From Providencia rettgeri (GTDB lineage Bacteria; Pseudomonadota; Gammaproteobacteria; Enterobacterales; Enterobacteriaceae): 64,000 nt of DNA. Positions 47,335-57,900 of the stretch are shown here, piece by piece. Location: NCBI GenBank assembly GCA_900455085.1, contig UGTZ01000001.1:4469779-4533778 (forward strand), given 5' to 3'. Positions within the stretch are counted from its first letter, which is position 1. Each line of letters begins with the position of its first letter. Both the position numbers and the translations under genes were made by a program. Under the pieces are notes generated by a model. That model did no database searches, had not been told where the DNA came from, and saw only the letters and a program-made list of their open reading frames with translations.

Positions 47335-48591
47335 TTAAATAACATTGTTTTTTTTCATTTCCATAATTTGTTTATCATTATAACCAAGCTCTTTTAGCAC
47401 TTCGTTATTATGTTCCCCTAGTAATGGAGCATTTTTAATTTCAGGGATAAACGCTGAAAACTTCATTGGGCAACCCACCGTTAAATACGAGCCTCGTTTT
47501 GGTTGTTGAACCTCGACAATCGAACCACTGCGACGCAAAGAAGGGTCTTCCATAATTTCTTTCATACTTAATACTGCAGAACATGGCACATCAAACTGAT
47601 CAAAATAATCGGTTAGTGCATGTTTATCTTTGTCTTTGGCGATTTCTTCGATTGCATCCCATACATCTTGGATATGGCTTGCACGTGCCTGTGTAGTAGC
47701 AAAAGCAGGGTCAGTTTTCCATTCTGGGCGCCCAATTGCATCACAGGTATTTTCCCAATTATGATCTTGATTAATAAAATAAATATAGGCATTTGGGTCA
47801 ACATCACTGCCTTTACATTTGAGCATCGTGCCCGGCTGGCCACCCCCACTCGCATTTCCCCCACGGGGAACTGCATCACCAAATGTTCCATTGGGATATT
47901 GAGGATACTCCTCTAAGAAACCGAGTTTTTCTAAGCGTTGTTGATCACGTAATTTCACACGACATAAATTAAGCACCGCATCCTGCATCGACATCGTAAC
48001 ACGTTGCCCTTTACCTGTTTTTTCGCGGTGTAATAATGCCGTCAGTATGCCTATTAATAAATGCATCCCAGTATTACTATCCCCCAAAGCCGCAGCGCTT
48101 ACCGTCGGAGGGCCATCAGGAAAACCTGTCGTTGATGCTGATCCTCCTGCAGATTGAGCAACATTTTCATAGGCTTTAACATTCGCATAGGGCGAATTTT
48201 CATTAAACCCTTTAATCGAGCCAAAAATTAACCGTGGATTAAGCTTTTGGATGTACTCCCACGTAAACCCCATATGGTCGATAGCTCCCGGATGAAAATT
48301 TTCAACTAATACATCAGATTGACGTATTAATTTCTCCATCACGGCCTTTCCCTCTGGCGTTTTGGTATTGAGCTCTAAAGAGCGTTTATTACTATTTAAC
48401 ATCGTAAAATATAACGCATCGACATCAGGAATATCTCGTAATTGATTACGAGTCACATCCCCAACCCCTGGGCGTTCAATTTTGATCACATCAGCGCCGA
48501 ACCAAGCAAGCATTTGTGTACAAGATGGGCCTGACTGGACTCCCGTAAAATCAAGAACACGTATCCCATCAAGTGGTTTTGAAGAAGTCAT
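47335..48591 (-). CDS. Second formyl-CoA:oxalate CoA-transferase-like protein
   Basis: 418 residues, class III CoA-transferase, very similar to the frc product in this window. The catalytic Asp lies in AALGDSNTGMH (about residue 171). The loop that is GGNAGGGGQPGW in Frc reads GGNASGGGQPGT here, and GFWDGPP reads GFPDGPP. These differences near the active site suggest a changed acyl donor or acceptor. In E. coli the equivalent position after yfdV holds yfdE (acetyl-CoA:oxalate CoA-transferase). GGTG precedes the ATG. Confidence 0.88.
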   Translation of the reverse strand: MTSSKPLDGIRVLDFTGVQSGPSCTQMLAWFGADVIKIERPGVGDVTRNQLRDIPDVDALYFTMLNSNKRSLELNTKTPEGKAVMEKLIRQSDVLVENFHPGAIDHMGFTWEYIQKLNPRLIFGSIKGFNENSPYANVKAYENVAQSAGGSASTTGFPDGPPTVSAAALGDSNTGMHLLIGILTALLHREKTGKGQRVTMSMQDAVLNLCRVKLRDQQRLEKLGFLEEYPQYPNGTFGDAVPRGGNASGGGQPGTMLKCKGSDVDPNAYIYFINQDHNWENTCDAIGRPEWKTDPAFATTQARASHIQDVWDAIEEIAKDKDKHALTDYFDQFDVPCSAVLSMKEIMEDPSLRRSGSIVEVQQPKRGSYLTVGCPMKFSAFIPEIKNAPLLGEHNNEVLKELGYNDKQIMEMKKNNVI

Positions 48592-48666
48592 AATTCACCT
48601 TTTTACAAAACTGCCATGGCGTCATTTCTCACGCCATGGCAACTCATTTTGACCTATTTATTCTTT

Positions 48667-49623
48667 CTATGAAACAAGTCGAGAGATATAGATCCACGCT
48701 GGAGCTGCGATGATAAAACCAAGCACACTCACCGCCAGCGATGCTGTTCCTGTCCGGGTATACAGATTAAAGCGACTCGCAATAATTATTCCAGAGAAAG
48801 CAGGTGGCAACGCCCCGGCTAATACCATCATTTGCAGTTGCTCTGTCCCCATATTAAACATCATACCTGCCAGTAACATTAACCCTGGCATTAACACTAG
48901 CTTTAATAACGTGTTATAGACAATCTCACCATCGAACTCGAACTTATTCGCGGCTAATGTCAGGCCCGCAGCAAATACCGCAACACCGGAGTTTGCTTTC
49001 GCAATTAAATCAAATGTCGGGTCCCAAACCGTTGGAATTTTCACACCAACCAGTACCAAAGCAGTCGCGAGTACCGGAGCCCATACGACAGGTTCTTTAA
49101 AGGCTGAGATTAATGCATCCATACCGCCACCGCCTTTTTTCCCTTCTGCATCAGATGGGTTCAGTAAGAACAAGCCGATAGGGATTGTAATGGCATTAAC
49201 GATGATGGATATAATGGCAACAACTAACCCCGTTGAAACGGTTTCACCATAAATAGGGTCTAGAACCGCAAACCCTAAGAAACCAATTGTCGGAGAACCT
49301 GCAATTAATGCACATACCGCAGCTTCGCCACGACTATGTTTAAAAATATATTTACAGCTAAAGAAAGAGAAAAAGAAACAAACGAGCAAGACCACAAATG
49401 AAATAATAGTCAATTTAGCGTCTGCAAATATCATTTCTCGATTAGCACGCGCGATAGACACAAATAATGCAGCAGGTAATGCATAATTTAATACCAACTT
49501 ATTAAATGCTTTCGCTTGGTCACTGGTAAACACATTTCGTTTACCACTCACATAACCTAATACCATAATAATAATGATAGGTAATAGGTCGCTCATAAAA
49601 ATCTTATACATAAAATCAGCCAT
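48667..49623 (-). CDS. yfdV: AEC-family permease YfdV
   Basis: About 318 residues, ten hydrophobic segments in two five-helix repeats (auxin efflux carrier fold). It matches E. coli YfdV nearly throughout, for example KLVLNYALPAALFVSI, AGSPTIGFLGFAVLDPIYG and ASRFNLYTRTGTASLAVS. Probably moves oxalate or formate, as its gene lies between oxc and a frc-like gene. ATG 49623 follows AGGTGG; GTG 49632 is in frame but lacks support. Confidence 0.92.
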   Translation of the reverse strand: MADFMYKIFMSDLLPIIIIMVLGYVSGKRNVFTSDQAKAFNKLVLNYALPAALFVSIARANREMIFADAKLTIISFVVLLVCFFFSFFSCKYIFKHSRGEAAVCALIAGSPTIGFLGFAVLDPIYGETVSTGLVVAIISIIVNAITIPIGLFLLNPSDAEGKKGGGGMDALISAFKEPVVWAPVLATALVLVGVKIPTVWDPTFDLIAKANSGVAVFAAGLTLAANKFEFDGEIVYNTLLKLVLMPGLMLLAGMMFNMGTEQLQMMVLAGALPPAFSGIIIASRFNLYTRTGTASLAVSVLGFIIAAPAWIYISRLVS

Positions 49624-49714
49624 AAGACCCACCTATTTGGCAATAAGACCCCGTACGCAACTCATCAAAAATGAGCCGCGTAAGGTAATCTTTGTTAGTT
49701 AACGTGATGCTGCG

Positions 49715-51418
49715 TTAATTTTTCACTACAGACTTCGGATTTAAATTACCAATATGGCCACTTTCCGTTCCAACTGCAGGGTCAATAACGACATTTATCA
49801 AGGTTGGGTGACCCGATGTTAAACCCGCCTTCAAGGCTTCCTGTACCTCTGCTGGCGTTGTTGCTTGATAGCCAATGCCACCAAAAGCCTCGATCATTTT
49901 GTCATAACGCGCTCCACCCATTAAAACTGTAGGGGAAGGGTCTTGGTCACCATGGAGATTTACGCCATCACCCCGGTAAATCCCACCATTATTGAAAATC
50001 AAAATGGTGACAGGCAATTTGTAACGACAAATCGTTTCAATTTCCATACCACTAAAGCCGAATGCACTATCGCCTTCAATCGCCACAACAGGCTTACCAC
50101 TGGTTACAGCGGCACCGACTGCATAGCCCATTCCAACGCCCATCACGCCCCATGTTCCACAATCTAAGCGTTTACGTGGTTGGTACATATCAATAATATT
50201 TCGTCCATTATCAAGCGTGTTAGCGCCTTCATTGACGACATAAACATCTTGGTGATCGACCAGCACATCACGGATTGCACGTAAGGCGTTGAAGTAGTTC
50301 ATCGGAGAAGTGTCAGTGTTTAACTTAACTGCCATTTTCTCGACATTAATTTTCTTGTGCTCATCAATACTGACAATCCATTCCGTTGGTGATTTAACAG
50401 GGATTGATTTAAGCCCTGCTAATAAAGACTCAATACTTGAGTAAATATCGCCAACAACTGGAGCCGCTATTGGGCGGTTACTATCAATTTCGGAAGGTTC
50501 AATATCTAACTGAATAAATTGCGTTTCTGGTGACCAGTGCTTACCTTTACCGTGGTCAAGCAACCAATTAAGACGTGCTCCCATTAATACCACAACATCC
50601 GCACTGGATAAGGCATATGAGCGAGCTGATGCGGCTGATAGGGGATGCGTATCTGGCAGCAGCCCCTTAGCCATTGACATCGGTAAATAAGGGATACCGG
50701 TTGTTTCAATAAATTGACGAATATTGTCATCCGCTTGGGCATAAGCGGCGCCTTTACCCAAAATAATTAATGGCCGCTTAGCCGAAGCGAGCAGTTTAAG
50801 GGCTTTACTCACTGAATCGGGTGATGGAATTTGTCTTGGCGCAGGGTCTTCGACTGTAAAAATGGTTTTATCCGCCGCGTCTTTATCCATCACGGCAGAC
50901 AACACTTCCGTTGTTAAATCAAGATAAACCCCACCAGGGCGACCTGATACCGAAGCGCGGATTGCTCGCGCGAGTGCGATACCAAGATCTTCAGGTTTAT
51001 TCACACGGTAAGACGCTTTTACAAAGGGTTTTGCCGTGTTCATTTGGTCTAATTCTTCGTAATCACCCTGCTGCAAATCAATTATCGCTCTGTCGCTCGA
51101 ACCACTGATTTGAATCATTGGAAAACCGTTGGTGGTTGCATTAGCCAGCGCCACCATGCCATTTAAAAAACCTGGCGCCGAAACCGTTAAGCAGATACCC
51201 GGTTTTTGGGTGATAAAACCACTAATTGCAGCCGCATTACCCGCGGATTGTTCATGGCGAAATCCAATATAGCGAATACCTTCAGCTTGTGCATGCCTTG
51301 CCATGTCAGTCACTGGAATTCCAACAACACCGTAGATTGTATCAATGCCATTTTTTTTAAGCGCATCGACAATAATATGCATACCATCAGTCAGGTTTTG
51401 GGTTTGATCAGCAGACAT
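49715..51418 (-). CDS. oxc: Oxalyl-CoA decarboxylase
   Basis: Thiamine-diphosphate enzyme that converts oxalyl-CoA to formyl-CoA and CO2. 567 residues. The N-terminal Glu region is GFRHEQSAGNAAAISG and the cofactor motif is GDSAFGFSGMEIETICRY with FNNGGIYRG. A GGTAG-type site precedes the ATG. It follows frc by 65 bp and the two form the CoA cycle for oxalate breakdown and acid tolerance. Confidence 0.96.
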   Translation of the reverse strand: MSADQTQNLTDGMHIIVDALKKNGIDTIYGVVGIPVTDMARHAQAEGIRYIGFRHEQSAGNAAAISGFITQKPGICLTVSAPGFLNGMVALANATTNGFPMIQISGSSDRAIIDLQQGDYEELDQMNTAKPFVKASYRVNKPEDLGIALARAIRASVSGRPGGVYLDLTTEVLSAVMDKDAADKTIFTVEDPAPRQIPSPDSVSKALKLLASAKRPLIILGKGAAYAQADDNIRQFIETTGIPYLPMSMAKGLLPDTHPLSAASARSYALSSADVVVLMGARLNWLLDHGKGKHWSPETQFIQLDIEPSEIDSNRPIAAPVVGDIYSSIESLLAGLKSIPVKSPTEWIVSIDEHKKINVEKMAVKLNTDTSPMNYFNALRAIRDVLVDHQDVYVVNEGANTLDNGRNIIDMYQPRKRLDCGTWGVMGVGMGYAVGAAVTSGKPVVAIEGDSAFGFSGMEIETICRYKLPVTILIFNNGGIYRGDGVNLHGDQDPSPTVLMGGARYDKMIEAFGGIGYQATTPAEVQEALKAGLTSGHPTLINVVIDPAVGTESGHIGNLNPKSVVKN

Positions 51419-51483
51419 GTCTACCTCATAATTAACTGATTAAAAGATTAAAGGGAGTGATAAGTCACTCCCAATTTTTAAAA

Positions 51484-52734
51484 TTAGATCGCTTTGTTCG
51501 CGCGCATAGCTGCAATTTCATCTGCGCTATAGCCTAATTCAGTTAGGACTTGATCTGTGTGCTCACCCAACAATGGCGCGCTTTTGATATCGGGTGTAAA
51601 TGAGGAGAATTTCATCGGGCAACCCACCGTCAAGTAAGTCCCGCGTTTTGGTTGTTCAACTTCAACAATACTTCCACTCTTACGCAGCGATTGGTCTCGT
51701 GCAATTTCACGCATACTGAGTACAGGGGCGCAAGGTACACCGTATTTACTCAAATATTCGACCGCTTCATGTTTATCTTTATCTGCTAAGAATTTTTCAA
51801 TTTCAGCAAAAATATCAAAGATATGAGGTTGACGAGCCTTTGGTGTATTGTAAGCAGGGTCAGTTGCCCATTCAGGCTTACCAATAGCGACACAGGTTTG
51901 CTCCCAGTCCTGTTCTTGGATAGTAAAATAAATATAAGCATTTGGGTCAGTTTCCCAGCCTTTACATTTTAAAATCCAACCTGGCTGGCCGCCGCCGCCA
52001 GCATTACCACCACGAGGAACAGCATCACCAAACGTACCATTTGGATATTGCGGGTATTCTTCAAGGTAGCCAATTTTCTCTAATCGTTGCTGGTCACGAA
52101 GTTTGACTCGGCACAAATTGAGTACAGCGTCTTGCATCGACATAGTCACTCGCTGACCTTTACCTGTTTTCTCGCGGTGTAATAGCGCTGCAAGTAAGCC
52201 TATGAGCAAGTGCATACCCGTATTGCTATCACCTAATGCTGCGGCACTCACTAATGGTGGGCCATCCCAAAAACCTGTCGTGGAGGCAGCTCCACCTGCA
52301 GCTTGGGCAACGTTCTCGTAGGCTTTAACATTTGCATAAGGAGAGTCTTCATCAAAACCTTTGATGGAACCGAAAATCAAACGAGGATTTAATTCTTGAA
52401 TGTGTTCCCAAGTGAAACCCATATGGTCAATTGCACCTGGATGGAAGTTCTCAACGAGGACATCGGCTTGCTTAATCAGCCGCTCCATCACCTCTTTACC
52501 TTCTGGTGTTTTGGTATTTAATTCTACTGAGCGCTTATTACTATTAAGCATTGTGAAATACAGCGCATCCACATCAGGGATATCCCTTAATTGATTGCGC
52601 GTGACATCTCCAACTCCCGGACGTTCAATCTTAATAACATCCGCGCCGAACCACGCTAACATTTGAGTACAAGATGGCCCTGATTGTACACCGGTGAAAT
52701 CCAGTACTTTAATACCTTGTAAAGGAAGATCCAT
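51484..52734 (-). CDS. frc: Formyl-CoA:oxalate CoA-transferase
   Basis: Moves CoA from formyl-CoA to oxalate. 416 residues, equal to E. coli Frc (YfdW). Asp169 lies in AALGDSNTGMH; the glycine loop GGNAGGGGQPGW and GFWDGPPLVSAA are the canonical forms. GAGGTAAC precedes the ATG. First gene of the oxalate module frc-oxc-yfdV-frc2-nitrilase, with an AT-rich region upstream. Confidence 0.96.
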   Translation of the reverse strand: MDLPLQGIKVLDFTGVQSGPSCTQMLAWFGADVIKIERPGVGDVTRNQLRDIPDVDALYFTMLNSNKRSVELNTKTPEGKEVMERLIKQADVLVENFHPGAIDHMGFTWEHIQELNPRLIFGSIKGFDEDSPYANVKAYENVAQAAGGAASTTGFWDGPPLVSAAALGDSNTGMHLLIGLLAALLHREKTGKGQRVTMSMQDAVLNLCRVKLRDQQRLEKIGYLEEYPQYPNGTFGDAVPRGGNAGGGGQPGWILKCKGWETDPNAYIYFTIQEQDWEQTCVAIGKPEWATDPAYNTPKARQPHIFDIFAEIEKFLADKDKHEAVEYLSKYGVPCAPVLSMREIARDQSLRKSGSIVEVEQPKRGTYLTVGCPMKFSSFTPDIKSAPLLGEHTDQVLTELGYSADEIAAMRANKAI

Positions 52735-53333
52735 GTGTTACCTCTTTATTTAGCTGTCGTAAAAGGAATGTATGACGGTTCAATTATTTAGCTGCGTTAA
52801 AAAGATATTTATATATATGATGGTTTTTATATTTATTACTAACTACATGACTATTTTTATTAAATAATATCACCAATGTCCAGTAATTAATTCTATTAAT
52901 ATATGTAAACCATATCATTCTTAAAACACTCCAACGCCAGCATATTAATTCAACTTAAACTTGTAATTAGAAACAAAATATCGAATTAACCAACAATGTT
53001 CATTTAAGATAGCTATTTATTGATCTAATATCAATATTCAATAGCTATTCACAAAGAAATAACAATTATAAAAATTGTTTATTATCAATAAGTTGTCTAT
53101 TTTACATCTTTTTTTACATAAAATAAAAACGAATAAATGTTTATTTGTTTATTCTTGGTTTAAAAATAATGTAAATTATACGCGAAATAAGAGCATCTAT
53201 ATTTGATGAGTATTTTTATTAATCTTATTTTGATTAACTATAATGATAATAAATCGTAAATAGGTCATCTAATAAATATATCTAATTTTCTTTCTTTCAA
53301 ATAAATTGAATGTTTATGTTTTTTAGATATAAA
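52735..53333. other. AT-rich non-coding region before frc
   Basis: About 600 bp dominated by A/T tracts (for example around 52800-52900 and 53090-53300), with no credible frame. It separates the oxalate module from fdoI and should carry the frc promoter. The composition is typical of H-NS-bound regulatory DNA. I see no specific operator. Confidence 0.5.
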
Positions 53334-53367
53334 AAACCCACAAATAACATTAGTCATTTGTGGGTTT
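53334..53367 (-). terminator. Terminator of fdoGHI
   Basis: AAACCCACAAAT (53334-53345) pairs perfectly with ATTTGTGGGTTT (53356-53367). On the minus strand it is followed by TTT. It lies 20 bp past the fdoI stop. Confidence 0.85.
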
Positions 53368-53387
53368 GATAACAACAATAATAAAAC

Positions 53388-54044
53388 TTAGTTTTTCTCT
53401 TGTTGCTGTTTTTGCTGTTTTTCTTTTTCCAAAAGCTGACGGTACCACAATGGATGGTGCTTTCTCGCCCAACCACGAGTCACCCAACCTTCAACCATCG
53501 CACGCACTGAACCTTTCACCCAAATCGCAGCATAAGCGTGAACCACAATCATGATGATCAGCGCAATCGCAGAGAGCGAGTGAATAAGAATAGCTGCACG
53601 ATAAACTGGGATTGGGAAGTAATCGGCGAAATAAGGACGCCACATTATCACACCCGTGACCACCAGCGCTAATAAGCAGATAGTGACTACCCAATACACC
53701 CCTTTTTGGCCGAGGTTATATTGACCTACATCACCTGCTTCTTCATTTTTCAGTACTTTGCCGATATTTTTTGCCCACTTGATATCTTCTTTATTAATGA
53801 AGTTATGGTGGAAATAGCGGAAGAACATAAATACGAACAGCAAGAACATCGCCGTACCCACAAATGGATGCAAAATTCGCGACAGTTGTGGTGTGCCTAA
53901 AATATTCATAAACCAGTTTAGTGAAGGGAAAAAGAACCCTAACCCACTGATTGCGGTGAATAAAAAGCAAATCACAACCGCCCAGTGATTGATCCTTTCA
54001 ATCGGTTTATGGCGGATGATTTTATCGTTATCATCTGGCATCAT
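53388..54044 (-). CDS. fdoI: Formate dehydrogenase-O cytochrome b556 subunit (gamma)
   Basis: About 218 residues with four membrane segments. Conserved His residues (ERINHWAVV, RILHPFVG, FRYFHHNF, LIHSLSA) bind the two b hemes and the quinone site. It takes electrons from FdoH to the quinone pool. Met 54044 follows GGGAGGA and overlaps the fdoH end by 14 bp. The earlier in-frame start at 54092 lies deep in fdoH and is unlikely. Confidence 0.94.
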   Translation of the reverse strand: MMPDDNDKIIRHKPIERINHWAVVICFLFTAISGLGFFFPSLNWFMNILGTPQLSRILHPFVGTAMFLLFVFMFFRYFHHNFINKEDIKWAKNIGKVLKNEEAGDVGQYNLGQKGVYWVVTICLLALVVTGVIMWRPYFADYFPIPVYRAAILIHSLSAIALIIMIVVHAYAAIWVKGSVRAMVEGWVTRGWARKHHPLWYRQLLEKEKQQKQQQEKN

Positions 54045-54985
54045 TTCTGATCCTCCCTTCTTTTGATTTCGAAGTGTCAGAGGACATTGCATTATGCAAA
54101 TCTTCTAAAGCTTCTTCTTCATCTTTTTTGGAGACGCGGTTCGGACCAATACCCACATAGTGGAAGATGGCCGCCGCAAATGTTGCAGCAAAACCAACCG
54201 CTGCTAACGGCTTCCAGATACCTTTCCAGAAAGTGACTGTAGGGCTGATTGTCGGGTTTTCCGGCAATCCGTGATACAACTGCGGTTTATCTGCATGGTG
54301 TAAAACGTACATCACGTGCGTACCACCAACCCCCCTCAGGGTCATATAAACCTGCGTTTGCATAACCACGAGTTTTCAGCTCTTCAACACGCTCACCAGC
54401 CATGTTAATCATGTCTTCTTTGCTACCGAAGTGGATAGCGCCGGTTGGACACGTTTTCACACACGCAGGCTCTTGACCGACTTCAACACGGTCAACACAC
54501 AGCGTACATTTGTATGCACGGTTATCTTCTGGGTTGATGCGCGGTACATCAAACGGACAACCCGCAATACAATAACCACAACCAATACAATGTTCTGATT
54601 GGAAATCAACGATACCGTTTTTGTACTGTACTATCGCGCCTTCCGAAGGGCACGCCTTCAGACAGCCTGGGTCAGCACAGTGCATACAACCATCTTTACG
54701 GATCAGCCATTCAAATTTATCGTTCTCTTCCACTTCAGAGAAGCGCATTACCGTCCATGATTTAGCGGTTAAATCTGTTGGGTTATCATATACCCCAACG
54801 TTCGTCCCGATTTTGTCACGGATATCGTTCCATTCGGAACACGCGACCTGACAAGCTTTACAGCCGATACAGGTCGTCACATCGATAAGCTTTGCAACTT
54901 CTTCCTTATAGTCCCGCACCTGAGGCGCGGGAGTCAGGGAATTGGTGGCAGAGCGACGAATAATGTCCTGAGATTGCATTGACAT
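54031..54985 (-). pseudogene. fdoH: Formate dehydrogenase-O iron-sulfur subunit (beta), single-base frameshift
   Basis: Electron-transfer subunit with four [4Fe-4S] clusters: CIGCKACQVAC, CMHCADPGCLKAC, CIGCGYCIAGC, CTLCVDRVEVGQEPACVKTC. The frame breaks after GLYDPEG at a C6 run at 54330-54335 (G's on the coding strand). With five, the protein continues VGGTHVMYVLHHADKP into the C-terminal membrane helix (WKPLAAVGFAATFAAAIFHYVG). Repaired length about 317 residues. All cluster ligands and the membrane anchor are intact on either side, so a base-count error is likely. Confidence 0.93.
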
Positions 54986-54996
54986 AATTTATCTCC

Positions 54997-57900
54997 TTAC
55001 ACCTTTTCCACATTGACAAGGAACGATTTAAATTCCGGTGTCTGAGTATTCGCATCACCCACATACGGCGTTAACGTGTTAGCAATAAAGCCTTTCACAG
55101 CCAAGCCTTCAAAGCCCCAGTGAATAGGGATACCGATAGTATCAATATCTTTACCTGCCACTTTCAGCGTATGAATACGTTTGGTGACCACCGCTTTTGC
55201 TTTGATATAACCGCGTTTAGAGCTGACTTTCACTGTATCACCTTGTTTGATACCTTTTTCATTCGCCAGACGTTCACCAATTTCAATGAACTGTTGTGGC
55301 TGAATGATGGCATTTAACAAGGCATGCTTTGTCCAATAGTGGAAATGTTCAGTCAAGCGATAAGTCGTTCCCACATAAGGGAATTCTGTCGCTTTACCCA
55401 TTTGAGCCCAGTCATCTTTAAACACACGAGCAGCAGGGTTTGATACGACTTTTGGATGCAATGGGTTAGTATCCAGCGGCGTTTCAATTGGTTCGTAGTG
55501 CTCTGGGAATGGGCCTTCAGCCATTTTATCCAGTGCGAATAGACGCCCCATACCTTCTGGCTGCATGATAAACGGACCAACACCACTTCCCGGCGCAGCA
55601 TTGCTATAGTCAGGAATATCCATTCCTATCCATTTGCTACCGTTCCACTCGAGGATTTGGCGTTTCGGATCCCACGGTTTACCCATTGGGTCTGCCGATG
55701 CACGGTTATAAATCACACGACGGTTTAGAGGCCACGCCCATGCCCAACCTAATGTGTTACCTAGACCCGTTGGGTCAGAGTTATCACGGTTAGCCATTTG
55801 GTTACCTTTCGGCGTCCAGCTACCGGTGAAAATCCAGCAACCACTTGCAGTAGTACCATCATCACGCAATTGGGCAAACGAACTCAACAGCTCACCTTTT
55901 TTCGCAATAACGTTGCCATCCGCATCTTTTAAGTCAACCAGCGCATAACCGTTGTTTTCTTGTGCCACTTCTTCCGGCGTTGGATTATCACGGTCAAAGT
56001 AGTTCCAAGTCATGCTCAGAACTTGCTCAGGTACTGCGCCGCCTTCAGAGGCATACAGTTGGCGTAGACGATGGAAAATACCAGACAGAATTTCACCATC
56101 ACTGATCGCTTCACCTGGGGCATCCGCACCTTTCCAGTGCCATTGTAACCAACGCGCTGAGTTAACAATCGAACCATTTTCTTCAGCAAAACAGCAAGAT
56201 GGCAGGCGGAATACCGTAGTTTGGATTTCTTCCGGATTCACATCATTCATTTCGCCGTGGTTTTGCCAGAAATTCGAGGTTTCCGTATTCAGTGGGTCAA
56301 CGGTAATCAAAAATTTCAGTTTTGACAGCGACTTAACGACTTTGTTTTTATTCGGGAATGATGCTAATGGGTTAAAGCCTTGGCAGATATAGCCGTTAAC
56401 TTCCCCTTTATCCATCATTTCGAAATAACGCAGCACATCATAGCCTTGATCCCATTTCGGTAATAAATCAAAGCCCCAATTATTTTCTTTCTGCGCTTTA
56501 TCTCCGTAGAAAGTCTTCATCAAACTAACAAAGAATTTCGGGTAGTTACCCCAATAGTTAACTTGACCTTCAACCGTTGCTTTTGGCGTGTTTGCAGCTA
56601 AGTAACTTTCTAATGTGGTTTGTTTGTCTGATGGTAAGGTTAAATAACCCGGTAAGCTCTGAGATAGCAAACCTAAGTCAGTTAGACCTTGGATGTTGGA
56701 GTGACCACGCAGTGCGTTTACACCACCGCCTAACATCCCCATATTACCCAGCAGTAATTGGATCATCGCCATGGTACGAATATTTTGCGCACCCACGGTA
56801 TGTTGAGTCCAACCTAATGCATATAAGAATGATGCTGTTTTATCTTTAGCACTCGTTTCTGCAAGGTATTCACAGACTTGTAAGAAATCTTTAATTGGCG
56901 TACCACAGATGTTATTCACCACTTCAGGTGTATAACGGCTGACGTGTTCTTTTAATAGATTTAATACACAACGTGGATGTTTCAGAGTCGGATCGCGCAG
57001 CGCAAGGCCGTTTTCATCCATCTCATAGTTCCACGTGGTTTTGTCATATTGACGTTTTTCTTCGTCATAACCTGTAAACAGGCCGTCATCAAAACCATAA
57101 TCTTCACGAATAACTAAACTGGCGTTGGTATACGCTTCCACGTATTCACGCTGAATTTTTTCATTATCCAGTAAGTATTTGATAACACCTGATAAGAACG
57201 CGATATCTGTACCCGAACGGATAGGCGTGTAAAAATCCGCCACTGCCGCAGTACGGGTAAAGCGTGGGTCAATAACAATTAATTTGGCTTTATTATGGAT
57301 TTTAGCTTCCATCGCCCAGCGGAAACCGACTGGATGCGCTTCTGCTGCATTACCACCCATAACGACAACTAGGTTTGCATTTTTAATGTCAACCCAGTGG
57401 TTAGTCATCGCACCGCGACCAAATGTTGGAGCAAGACTTGCTACCGTTGGTCCGTGTCAGACACGCGCTTGGTTATCAACGGCAAGCATGCCGAGAGCGC
57501 GGGTGAATTTTTGCGTTACAAATCCGCTTTCGTTACTCCCCGCCGATGCGCATAGCATACCGGTGGTCAGCCAACGATTTACCGTGACACCATCTTTATT
57601 TTTCTCAATAAAGTTCGCATCGCGGTCTTCTTTCATTAACTTAGCGATACGGTCAAAAGCTTCGTTCCACGTGATACGTTTCCACTCATTAGTACCCGGC
57701 TCACGCACTTCAGGATACTTCAAGCGACTTTCACTGTGGATGAAATCGATAAGTCCAGCACCTTTCGGACAAAGTGCACCACGGTTTACCGGATGATCCG
57801 GGTCCCCTTCAATATGGAAAATGCTCTCTTTTGCATTTTTCGCGCCATCACCGAGGCTGTACATTAACAGCCCACAGCCGACAGAACAGTAGGTACAGGT

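Noticed and set aside
57457..57459. Nonsense mutation in fdoG
   Set aside because: The TGA is at the known selenocysteine position, with a following hairpin and intact downstream homology.
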